Position numbers and translations under genes: made by a program. The notes below the pieces were generated by a model that did no database searches, was not told the origin of the DNA, and worked only from the letters and a program-made list of their open reading frames with translations. A stretch of 8,164 nt of DNA from Clostridiaceae bacterium. Lineage in GTDB: Bacteria > Bacillota > Clostridia > Saccharofermentanales > DTU023. The DNA is taken from assembly GCA_012800135.1 (NCBI GenBank), contig JAAZJV010000007.1:1-8164 (forward strand). The letters are read 5' to 3'. Of the stretch, positions 1 through 5,887 are shown one piece after another. The stretch's first letter is position 1. Every line of letters starts with the position of its first letter.

Positions 1-736
1 CGGCGGATACCGTTCGCGAGGTGGATAACATTCCCGCAATACCTCCCATGAGGCCGCAGATGGCAAATGCCGACATTTTAATAAACTCTACATTAATACC
101 TGAAACACGGGCAGCCTCGGCATTTCCGCCTACAGCATACATGCGCCGACCATAAACAGTGCTTTGTAAAATGAAACCCATGAGCAGCGCGATTACAATG
201 TAATAAATGACAAGGTAAGGAATTTTCCCGAACAGCAGCCCACCCGCGATTTTTTCATAGGATTCGGAAACACCGAAAATGGGTCTGCCGCCCGACAGGA
301 TATAAGCAAGACCACGGACAATCGACTGGGTTCCCAATGTAACAACAAATGCAGGAACTTTCATATACGCAACGGCAACACCGTTGACTACACCCACCAA
401 AAGACCGGCAAGAACCGAGCTAACGATCGGCAGGAAAAGACCTTCTTGTCCTCCGGTAGCCATGAGCGCCGCGATGATGCCGGCAAGGCCGACCGTCGAT
501 CCCACAGACATATCAAATCCGCCCACTAGAATTGCACATGCCATGCCGGTCGCTAAAATACCATTTATCGCCGTCTGTTTGAAAATATTAATGATGTTGC
601 CGACGCGCGAAAACATGGGAGACAGGAGGCTCAATACAATAAACATGCCGATCAATACAAATAGCATGACGAGCGCTTGAAGGTTTGATCTCCCTTTTCT
701 AGCTTGGTTTTGACCCATTTCATTCATAGACATCAT
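1..736 (-). CDS. Sugar ABC transporter permease, RbsC/MglC type (C-terminus cut by window edge)
   Basis: Integral membrane subunit of a carbohydrate importer, pairing with the ATPase gene just upstream to form the translocation pore in the cytoplasmic membrane. About 245 residues are visible: a short polar N-terminus (MMSMNEMGQNQARKGR) and then alternating hydrophobic segments from about residue 20. The family hallmark GGFDMSVGS is near residues 73-81; most relatives have GG-I-D-L-SVGS. The later family motif AARVSGINV follows, in the usual place. RbsC-like permeases run to roughly 320 residues, so about 75 are missing beyond base 1. The start is the first of two adjacent ATGs (736 and 733), with AGGAG at 748-744, 7 nt upstream. 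Only 22 nt separate it from the ATPase stop, so the two are almost certainly co-transcribed and probably translationally coupled. Substrate cannot be read from the permease; the neighbouring IolN/IolO-like enzymes suggest inositol or a related polyol. Confidence 0.93.
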   Translation of the reverse strand, partial: MMSMNEMGQNQARKGRSNLQALVMLFVLIGMFIVLSLLSPMFSRVGNIINIFKQTAINGILATGMACAILVGGFDMSVGSTVGLAGIIAALMATGGQEGLFLPIVSSVLAGLLVGVVNGVAVAYMKVPAFVVTLGTQSIVRGLAYILSGGRPIFGVSESYEKIAGGLLFGKIPYLVIYYIVIALLMGFILQSTVYGRRMYAVGGNAEAARVSGINVEFIKMSAFAICGLMGGIAGMLSTSRTVSA

Positions 737-743
737 GGACTTT

Positions 744-748
744 CTCCT
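744..748 (-). promoter_or_regulatory. Ribosome binding site of the permease gene
   Basis: AGGAG read on the minus strand, 7 nt before the ATG at 736. It lies in the 22-nt gap after the ATPase stop codon, which supports both the start choice and tight coupling of the two transporter genes. Confidence 0.8.
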
Positions 749-758
749 GACCTCGTTA

Positions 759-2252
759 TCAGTGATAAACCGCACCGAATTGCATATCCATTATTTTTTG
801 TTGTTCAAACTCGTTCCGGTTGAGAACACCCATCACCTTGCCCCCTGATAGCACCATAATTCTGTCACTCATGCCGAGCACTTCAGGCATTTCAGACGAA
901 ATAAGAATGATGGTTTTCCCTTGTTTAACCAATTCCCCCATGAGCAGATAGATATCTCGCTTTGCACCGACATCTATGCCCCTTGTCGGCTCATCCATAA
1001 TAATTATATCGGGGTCGGCCAACAGCCATTTTGCAATCACAACTTTTTGTTGGTTGCCGCCGGAAAGATCTTTTACCTGAGTCTCACAGGTATCCGTTTT
1101 AATACCGAGACGATCGATGTATAAATCACTGGCTTCTGTTTCTTTTTTCTTGTTAATCCGCATATGCTCTACAAATTGCCTGACCGTTACGAGCGTGATG
1201 TTTTCGCGAAGTGGCGCGATAAGATTTAATCCGGTGACTTTGCGATCCTCCGTCACAAACGCCATTTTGTTTTTTAAAGCAGTTCGTGGTGATAAAATCG
1301 ATATCGGTTCGCCGTGAATTTTGATCTGTCCCGACGAAGGCGTACGCAATCCGAATATTGTCTCCATCAACTCGCTTCTTCCCGCGCCGACGAGACCTGC
1401 GACACCAAGAATTTCACCTCTTCTAGCCTTGAAACTGATATCTGAAAGAACATTGGTAACAGACAAATTCTCTACTTCAAAAACAACCTCGCCGATATCA
1501 ACATCCTCTTTCGGATAGATTTCGCCGATCTCACGACCAACCATTAACGAAATGAGGTGATCTCTGCTCGTTTCAGAAATCTCTTCCGTCGCAATGTACT
1601 CGCCATTTCTCAATACGGTAACGCGATTGCATATCCGGAACAATTCTTCAATTTTATGCGTGATGTAGATGACGGAAATGCCTTTTTCCGTCATCTGACG
1701 AATAATAAGAAAAAGCGCGTCGATTTCTCTTTCCGTAAGAGAAGCCGTTGGCTCGTCCATGATCATCACTTTCGCATTCCATGAAAGCGCTTTAGCAATT
1801 TCAACCTGTTGCATTTGGGCAATACTTAGACCACGCATAGTCTGTTTTGTCGGAACTGAAAGGCCTACACGCTCAATGATCTCGAGCGCTTGCTGTTGCA
1901 TCTCCTTGTACTGTACGAGGCCGTACTTTGTAATTTCTTTACCGAGAAAAACGTTTTCTGCGATGCTTAGATCCAAAACAGGATTAAGTTCCTGATGAAT
2001 CATTGAAATTCCTAGTTCCAGCGCTTGTTTGGGTGAATTAATATCAATCTCTTCTCCGTCGAGGAGCAGCGTTCCGGAATCTTTGCTGTAAATTCCCATA
2101 AGAATTTTCATCAATGTCGATTTCCCAGCGCCGTTTTCACCTAAGATACCGTGAACTTCGCCTTGACGAACAGTAAAATTAACGTCTCTAAGAACGACAT
2201 TCCCGGAAAAGGATTTCCAGATATTTTTCATTTCAAGAACGGTCTTGTGCAT
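759..2252 (-). CDS. Sugar ABC transporter ATP-binding protein, two nucleotide-binding domains (MglA/RbsA type)
   Basis: Cytoplasmic motor of a CUT2-family monosaccharide/polyol importer; 497 residues, the normal length for these tandem-domain ATPases. Domain 1: Walker A GENGAGKST (38-46), Q-loop in HQELNP (86-91), signature LSIAQMQQVEIAKAL (142-156), Walker B IMDEP (164-168), switch His199 in ITHK. Domain 2: degenerate Walker A GLVGAGRSE (286-294, Arg for the catalytic Lys), VTEDRK (333-338), full signature LSGGNQQK (396-403), Walker B IIIMDEPT (416-423) and Ser453 where a switch His would be. This asymmetry is usual for the family. The domain 1 signature (LS-x3-QM-x2-EIAKA) is closer to MglA of the galactoside system than to RbsA, as far as I recall those sequences. 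The ATG at 2252 follows GGTGAGAG, a modest ribosome binding site. The permease follows directly. The substrate is unproven; the flanking IolN/IolO-like genes point to inositol or a relative. Confidence 0.95.
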   Translation of the reverse strand: MHKTVLEMKNIWKSFSGNVVLRDVNFTVRQGEVHGILGENGAGKSTLMKILMGIYSKDSGTLLLDGEEIDINSPKQALELGISMIHQELNPVLDLSIAENVFLGKEITKYGLVQYKEMQQQALEIIERVGLSVPTKQTMRGLSIAQMQQVEIAKALSWNAKVMIMDEPTASLTEREIDALFLIIRQMTEKGISVIYITHKIEELFRICNRVTVLRNGEYIATEEISETSRDHLISLMVGREIGEIYPKEDVDIGEVVFEVENLSVTNVLSDISFKARRGEILGVAGLVGAGRSELMETIFGLRTPSSGQIKIHGEPISILSPRTALKNKMAFVTEDRKVTGLNLIAPLRENITLVTVRQFVEHMRINKKKETEASDLYIDRLGIKTDTCETQVKDLSGGNQQKVVIAKWLLADPDIIIMDEPTRGIDVGAKRDIYLLMGELVKQGKTIILISSEMPEVLGMSDRIMVLSGGKVMGVLNRNEFEQQKIMDMQFGAVYH

Positions 2253-2392
2253 GTTCTCTCACCAATCCGCATTCGTCCAAATCGACAGATCATCCTGATA
2301 GGCAATCGTCATAAAACTAATGAATACTTATAAATATCATATATTTCCTGTTGACACTCGCTTTTTTTGCGGTAATCTTCGCGTGTCCAGAG

Positions 2393-2402
2393 AAGTATAC
2401 TT
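2393..2402. promoter_or_regulatory. Candidate operator AAGTATACTT ahead of the ABC genes
   Basis: Perfect 10-bp palindrome centred on GTATAC, overlapping the end of the candidate -10 element for the transporter genes. It shares the GTATAC core with the larger palindrome at the epimerase promoter. Several FCD-type GntR repressors are known to bind short palindromes with a TATA or GTATAC centre. Binding by the local regulator is inferred. Confidence 0.4.
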
Positions 2403-2428
2403 TATCGCATTTGTCCGTAGTTAATCAA
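2401..2428 (-). promoter_or_regulatory. Weak candidate promoter for the ABC transporter genes
   Basis: Minus strand: TTGATT (2428-2423, 4 of 6 to the -35 consensus), a 16-bp spacer, then GATAAA (2406-2401, 4 of 6 to the -10 consensus). TATACT (2399-2394), with no good -35, is an alternative -10. The main support is position: the GTATAC palindrome begins immediately downstream, the same arrangement as at the stronger epimerase promoter. The leader would be about 140 nt. Confidence 0.3.
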
Positions 2429-2519
2429 ATATTCCGCTCAGACACTTTATTTTTATTATCTGCAAATCAATGAATACTTGTTGAACACTTCTTTCGTAAG
2501 AATCATTCATTGTCGTCGT

Positions 2520-3650
2520 TTATAGCTTCTCAAATACGCCGATCGGACGCAGTTCATGAACTGACTTCCACCCTTCACTTAACGGTTCTTTCAAGAAAGG
2601 CTCCATCTCTTCCGGCGTCCTGAAAGTGATTTTGTCGACGGGCGGAAGTTTTCCGGGAGGATATTTTTCAAAAATTTCGTCGTGTACGAGCGTCAAATAT
2701 TTCAAAATCGCCGCAATGGGTCGTTTTGCTTTTTCCGGAGTAGCCAATTTGGGATTACCGACAACACCTTCAGGTGTTCCTTTTCTCTCAATTGCCTGGT
2801 GTCCCTGCCCTTCACTCCATGTGTGCGGACATCCGTAAGCATCGATCGAATTATCATAATGTCCTTCGAAAAGATACGATTCCGGCCAGGCTTCCACGGC
2901 ACCGCTCATATCAATCATGTCAGGAAACAATAATTGCGCGACCGCTGTTTCAGCCTCGTCGGCATGGACAAAGGGCGTATCAAAGCTATGTTCATGTTCG
3001 TTTTCAGGCGTGAAAAATTCTCTGACAGCTCGATGCCATTCAACGGCCATCACGATCGCAGGCAATTGAAAGCGCTTAAAAAACTCTTGAACGGCTGACT
3101 CAATCATCCATTTGTGTCCGTGATTATTGACAAGTATCATCTTTCGATACCCATCATCCCAAAGACCGAGCATTGTATAAATGAGCGTTTCTTTTACGAC
3201 TTCTTCAGGCATGATGATGGTTCCGGGCATGCCGACATGATGATAAGGATGACCGCCATAATTTAAGGACGGGAAGGTAAGTGAGCATTCTCTTCCCTGA
3301 TTTTTTGTGTAGCGCCTTATACCTTCAAGAATCTGCGTTACCATAAAAGTATCAAGCCCAGTGTTGGCATGTAACCCATGATGCTCCGTACATCCAATCG
3401 GAATAAACACGATGTCGTTTTTTCTTCTCTTTTCGATCTGAGCTTTGCGTGGAGTTGTCTGAATATAAGATCCGGCTTTCCCTAACTCGGACGGCGCAGG
3501 GATGCCGTACATCTTTAGGATCTGATCGATTTCATCATCACTGCTGTCCCATAGTTTTTTCTTTAGCTCACCTACTTTCGTTCCCTTTTCGAAACTGATG
3601 CGCGGATGGCTTGTGGTATACCATTGTTTACCTTTGAAATTCTCGGTCAT
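2520..3650 (-). CDS. iolN: Creatininase-family hydrolase, probable 3-dehydro-scyllo-inosose hydrolase (IolN-like)
   Basis: 376-residue cytosolic metal-dependent hydrolase. The creatininase fold is shown by IGCTEHHGLHANTGLD (85-100; relatives have G-S-x-EQHG-x-H-L-x(3)-TD), YGGHPYHHVGMPGT (131-144), the strand-loop ILVNNHGHK (172-180; family VNGHGGN) and HADEAET (229-235). By comparison with creatininase, likely metal ligands are Glu89, His91, Asp100, His177 and Glu232. His90 replaces the usual Gln, and an extension of about 80 residues precedes the core. In Thermotoga maritima a creatininase-family enzyme, IolN, opens 3-dehydro-scyllo-inosose to 5-keto-L-gluconate. The specific name rests on the IolO-like epimerase immediately upstream and the sugar importer downstream; family membership is secure, exact substrate is not. 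The ATG at 3650 has AGGAG at 3667-3663, an unusually long 12 nt away. An in-frame ATT at 3656 would be better spaced but is a very rare start. A GTATAC palindrome lies inside codons 10-13. Confidence 0.75.
   Translation of the reverse strand: MTENFKGKQWYTTSHPRISFEKGTKVGELKKKLWDSSDDEIDQILKMYGIPAPSELGKAGSYIQTTPRKAQIEKRRKNDIVFIPIGCTEHHGLHANTGLDTFMVTQILEGIRRYTKNQGRECSLTFPSLNYGGHPYHHVGMPGTIIMPEEVVKETLIYTMLGLWDDGYRKMILVNNHGHKWMIESAVQEFFKRFQLPAIVMAVEWHRAVREFFTPENEHEHSFDTPFVHADEAETAVAQLLFPDMIDMSGAVEAWPESYLFEGHYDNSIDAYGCPHTWSEGQGHQAIERKGTPEGVVGNPKLATPEKAKRPIAAILKYLTLVHDEIFEKYPPGKLPPVDKITFRTPEEMEPFLKEPLSEGWKSVHELRPIGVFEKL
3614..3623. promoter_or_regulatory. GTATAC-centred palindrome TGGTATACCA just inside the hydrolase gene
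   Basis: Perfect 10-bp palindrome 28-37 nt into the coding sequence, covering the Trp-Tyr-Thr codons. It shares the GTATAC core with the operator candidates at 2393-2402 and 4691-4706 and could act as a downstream roadblock site. It is also explained simply by codon content, so it is a weak call. Confidence 0.2.
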
Positions 3651-3818
3651 TGTAATGCTTATCTCCTGTTATTATCTTTTCTACCTGAGTAGAATTCACC
3701 ATATTTGTCGTCAACGACATACGCAATTCTAATTTCTTGTTCTCTTCGTGCAAAACGACACAGATAAATCGTGACGAAGACATTTTGAAATCCGATTGTT
3801 TATTACATAAAGCAGGTA
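3651..3818. other. 168-bp spacer between epimerase and hydrolase genes
   Basis: Long for an operon gap. It holds the hydrolase ribosome binding site (AGGAG, 3667-3663 minus) and a near-palindrome TGTCGTCAACGACA (3706-3719; 6-bp arms around a 2-bp centre). A poor minus-strand promoter match is also present: TTGCAC (3753-3748), 16 bp, TAGAAT (3731-3726). An AT-only inverted repeat, TACTAT/ATAGTA (3817-3834), spans the epimerase stop and lacks a T-run, so I do not call a terminator. A single transcript through both genes is possible. Confidence 0.4.
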
Positions 3819-4631
3819 CTATCTAAAAATAGTAAATAATTTCTCTGCAGCATATTCAACGATATGTTCTGCAGATGGGTCATTCAGCACTTCAAGAGAG
3901 ACATAGCCTGCATAATTGATTTTTTCGAGCTGTTCTTTCAGGACATGAAAGTCAATGTGACCCTCGCCGGGTAAACGACGATTACTGTCCGCAATATGAA
4001 CATGGCTGATCCTGCCCGATAGCATAGTAATTGTGCTGACCATATCAGGATCTTCGATATTCGAATGAAACGTATCGAATAGAACGCCCACATTTTCAGG
4101 ACTTCCGATGTCCTCAATACATTGGATGACAGCACTCGATTTGTTTAAGTGAAGGCATTCATACCGATTAATCGGCTCCAGATTTAAGACCACGGATTGC
4201 TTGTGCGCATAGTTTGCTACCTCGTAAAGGGAACGGCAGAGGAGCGCGTATTCATCCTCAAAAGATAAACGCCCGCCCTTGCCCCTTATGAGTCCAATCG
4301 TTACGTGAGGTCTTCCTAACTCAACTGAAAAATCAATATCTTCTTTCAGGCGTTCTACCGTATGCACGCGGACGTCTCGTGAAGGAGACATTAAAGACAG
4401 ATCCTCCAACCCCGCAGCCTGTCCTGTCGACAGTGTGGAAACGGCTAGATCTAATTGAAGCAAAAGGTTTTGTATTTCGTCAGTTGGTAATAGTTTGGGG
4501 TCAGATAAGATGATCTCTACTGCATCAAAGCCGGAAGATTTAATCCAAGACATACCCTCTTTCCAGCGTTTGGCCGGAAAAGGGGAGAAAACGCTGTCAT
4601 ATTGTACAGTTAGTGATGCGCTACATTTCAT
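3819..4631 (-). CDS. iolO: TIM-barrel sugar epimerase, probable 5-keto-L-gluconate epimerase (IolO-like)
   Basis: 270-residue member of the xylose-isomerase-like/D-tagatose 3-epimerase superfamily; cytosolic, with one divalent metal (often Mn) abstracting and returning a proton next to a carbonyl. The metal tetrad is intact: Glu152 in LNLEPINRYE, Asp186 in LFDTFH, His212 in HVHIADSNR and Glu247 in VSLEVL, nearly the same numbers as in Pseudomonas cichorii D-tagatose 3-epimerase. The stretches LSTGQA (67-72), IGLIRG (112-117), EPINRYE (152-158), FHSNIED (188-194) and ADSNRRLPGEGHIDF (214-228) resemble my memory of T. maritima TM0416 (IolO), which converts 5-keto-L-gluconate to D-tagaturonate. 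The hydrolase producing that substrate in the Thermotoga route is the next gene. I chose the ATG at 4631 because it starts directly at the first barrel strand (MKCSASLTVQ) and gives the family length; GAGTG 8 nt upstream is a weak ribosome site. A TTG at 4646 would add five residues. Other ketose or hydroxypyruvate epimerases remain possible. Confidence 0.78.
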   Translation of the reverse strand: MKCSASLTVQYDSVFSPFPAKRWKEGMSWIKSSGFDAVEIILSDPKLLPTDEIQNLLLQLDLAVSTLSTGQAAGLEDLSLMSPSRDVRVHTVERLKEDIDFSVELGRPHVTIGLIRGKGGRLSFEDEYALLCRSLYEVANYAHKQSVVLNLEPINRYECLHLNKSSAVIQCIEDIGSPENVGVLFDTFHSNIEDPDMVSTITMLSGRISHVHIADSNRRLPGEGHIDFHVLKEQLEKINYAGYVSLEVLNDPSAEHIVEYAAEKLFTIFR

Positions 4632-4690
4632 GGTAACTACACTCAATTACGCTGCGGATACTGCATGATGCTGATTCATCATTGTTCCGT

Positions 4691-4706
4691 ATACCGTATA
4701 CGGTAT
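4691..4706. promoter_or_regulatory. Candidate operator: 16-bp perfect palindrome ATACCGTATACGGTAT
   Basis: Every base pairs with its mirror partner, centred on GTATAC (4697-4702). A second GTATAC lies 8 bp to the left (4689-4694), so CCGTATAC is repeated in overlapping form. The palindrome sits immediately downstream of the epimerase -10 element, at the predicted transcription start (about 4707), the classic place for a repressor. The divergently encoded GntR/FCD protein is the obvious candidate to bind it. Confidence 0.7.
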
Positions 4707-4713
4707 TTTTTCA

Positions 4714-4742
4714 ATTATGAATATAAAAAAAGTGTCTGTCAA
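4714..4742 (-). promoter_or_regulatory. Strong sigma-A promoter of the epimerase operon
   Basis: Minus strand: a perfect -35 TTGACA (4742-4737), an exact 17-bp spacer containing a T-run, and -10 CATAAT (4719-4714, 5 of 6). Transcription should start near 4707, giving a leader of about 76 nt. Nothing else in the window matches the consensus as well in front of a gene. Confidence 0.75.
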
Positions 4743-4892
4743 CTATAATTTTGATAAAAGTACTAACGCAAGCTTTGCGTACACTCACTGCGTTTCAGAG
4801 AAACTATTCTTTTATTCGTATGGGATATTGTAACGAGTTGCGCGTTCATAATTTCACTTCCGACGAGTATCACACATTTCGAGTTGTGCAAA

Positions 4893-4921
4893 TTGACTGT
4901 TTTTGATCTCTCTATTAGACT
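4893..4921 (+). promoter_or_regulatory. Candidate promoter of the GntR-family regulator
   Basis: TTGACT (4893-4898, 5 of 6 to consensus), a 17-bp spacer, then TAGACT (4916-4921, 4 of 6). The expected start near 4928 gives a leader of about 137 nt. A TATAAT at 4744-4749 has no -35 at a proper distance and is less likely. Confidence 0.42.
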
Positions 4922-5052
4922 AAAAAAGCATCGGTGGTTTATTCGTTCGATGCCATCCAACATTATTCTGTCCTGCCTGAGGCACATAAACTGAAACCGA
5001 CGCCACAAGATCCTCATAACAAAGTGTCATCGTGGCATTGTCATTGTTTAAT

Positions 5053-5056
5053 GGAG
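5053..5056 (+). promoter_or_regulatory. Ribosome binding site that sets the regulator start
   Basis: GGAG, 9 nt before the ATG at 5066. The in-frame ATG at 5051 and GTG at 4934 have no such sequence upstream, so this site decides in favour of 5066. Confidence 0.65.
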
Positions 5057-5065
5057 AATGAACTG

Positions 5066-5722
5066 ATGGTTATCAAGGTAAATGCGTTAAATCAGCAAGT
5101 TTATGCCATTTTGAAGAACAAAATCTTAAAAAAGGAAATTCTTCCCGGAACGCGTCTAATCGATTCACAGCTTGCAAAGGAATTCGGTATCAGCAGAACT
5201 CCACTGCGTGATGCTATCCGAAAGCTCGTAGAGAACGGGTTGGTGGTGCCTGGCAAAAACGGTAAGGGTTACTACGTGTATAAACCGTCCGCTAAAGATA
5301 TCAATGAAATTTTTGAGATGCGGTTGATATTAGATATCGCAGCCGCTACCAAGCTCATCAATACCATCATACCCGAGCAACCCGATATTCTTGATAAAAT
5401 CGCTCAGTTTGATGAGGATGACCCTAAGTCAGATGATTCCTTTGTCCTAAACGATGAAGATTTCCATAATGCGCTCATTAAGTTTTGCAATAACAGCCGG
5501 ATGACGGAAATATATGCAGACCTTCAGGCTCAAACACGTGCTTTCAGAAGTGTAACATCACAAGATCAAACAAGAATCGACAAAGCAAAGAAATACCATA
5601 AAAAAATCATTGACGGTTTTTGTTCAAGACAATTAGGTGAAACCATCGATGCAATCAAAAAACACGTTGAATTTAGCCGTCTTGACGCTCTTTCAGATTA
5701 TTCCGATCAAGAGGACATATAA
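5066..5722 (+). CDS. GntR-family transcriptional regulator, FadR/FCD subfamily
   Basis: 218-residue DNA-binding regulator, very likely a metabolite-responsive repressor of the divergent catabolic genes. An N-terminal winged helix (about 8-73) contains the recognition segment LAKEFGISRTPLRDAIRKL (36-54), typical of GntR proteins, and the wing NGKGYYVY (65-72). The C-terminal helical FCD effector domain (about 78-210) keeps the expected metal/ligand residues: Asp130 and His134 in the D-x3-H motif NDEDFHNAL, His178 in KYHKKI and His200 in KKHVEF. Length is normal for the family. The frame is open back to a GTG at 4934, but the first 44 codons look unlike any GntR protein and lack a ribosome site. 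A start at ATG 5051 (223 residues) is a lesser alternative. It is divergent from the epimerase gene, with a 16-bp palindrome between them. The effector is unknown; an inositol-pathway intermediate is an inference from context. Confidence 0.92.
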   Translation: MVIKVNALNQQVYAILKNKILKKEILPGTRLIDSQLAKEFGISRTPLRDAIRKLVENGLVVPGKNGKGYYVYKPSAKDINEIFEMRLILDIAAATKLINTIIPEQPDILDKIAQFDEDDPKSDDSFVLNDEDFHNALIKFCNNSRMTEIYADLQAQTRAFRSVTSQDQTRIDKAKKYHKKIIDGFCSRQLGETIDAIKKHVEFSRLDALSDYSDQEDI

Positions 5723-5887
5723 TGAATATTTACGAATAGGCAGCATCTCTTTTTTAACCATTCCGTGTCTGTTTCTCGTGTCTTTGAAACCTCTTTTTGA
5801 TATTTCTGTAGTACTTGTTAATGATAAAATTAAACAAAAACTCATCTTTTCTCGCTTTTAAAGACCTTTAAGCTCTCACAATATCGC
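5723..5887. other. Convergent spacer between regulator and phosphorylase genes; only a weak hairpin
   Basis: AT-rich 165-bp gap between converging genes, where terminators are expected. The best inverted repeat is GCTT..AAAG at 5854-5873, an 8-bp mostly A/T stem with a 2-nt bulge and a tiny loop, with no clean T-run directly after it on either strand. I therefore do not call an intrinsic terminator. No credible small gene is seen. Confidence 0.4.

Larger units (their letters stand above)
2253..2519. other. 267-bp spacer between hydrolase and ABC genes with promoter/operator-like elements
   Basis: AT-rich non-coding spacer. On the minus strand it carries a weak promoter-like pair abutting the palindrome AAGTATACTT (2393-2402). 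It also has two exact copies of AATGAATACTT (plus strand) at 2319-2329 and 2469-2479. No GC-rich hairpin with a T-run follows the hydrolase stop. A TTCTT/AAGAA hairpin soon after that stop is too weak to call a terminator, so read-through from the hydrolase gene remains possible alongside an internal promoter. Confidence 0.5.
4632..5065. other. Divergent control region between the epimerase and the GntR regulator
   Basis: 434 bp without a convincing gene. From left to right it holds the epimerase leader (to about 4707), the GTATAC operator candidate, and the strong minus-strand promoter (4714-4742). These are followed by a 6-bp-arm inverted repeat ACGCAA/TTGCGT (4766-4780, 3-nt loop), a featureless AT-rich stretch (about 4781-4890), a plus-strand promoter candidate (4893-4921) and a leader of about 137 nt for the regulator. 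Small open frames here look like chance: they lack ribosome sites and recognisable sequence. Confidence 0.6.

Noticed and set aside
2351..2379. Plus-strand TTGACA followed 17 bp later by AATCTT, a possible promoter
   Set aside because: The -10 match is only 3 of 6, and no plus-strand gene lies downstream in this spacer.
3067..3080. TGAAAGCGCTTAAA resembles a CcpA catabolite-response element (one mismatch to the degenerate consensus as I recall it)
   Set aside because: It lies deep inside the hydrolase coding sequence and is explained by the codons for Phe-Lys-Arg-Phe-Gln; a similar weaker match occurs in the ATPase gene at about 1784. No promoter is nearby.
4766..4780. Inverted repeat ACGCAA-GCT-TTGCGT as a terminator or second operator
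   Set aside because: It lies upstream of both divergent promoters with no T-run and shares no core with the GTATAC sites; a 6-bp-arm repeat of this kind is common by chance.
4763..5017. 84-codon minus-strand open frame in the divergent control region
   Set aside because: It has no ribosome binding site, no recognisable domain and an erratic composition, and it overlaps the predicted regulator promoter; it looks like chance.
5854..5873. Hairpin GCTT..AAAG between the converging genes as a shared terminator
   Set aside because: The stem is nearly all A/T with a bulge and a 2-nt loop, and no adjacent T-run is present on either strand, so it does not meet the criteria for an intrinsic terminator.
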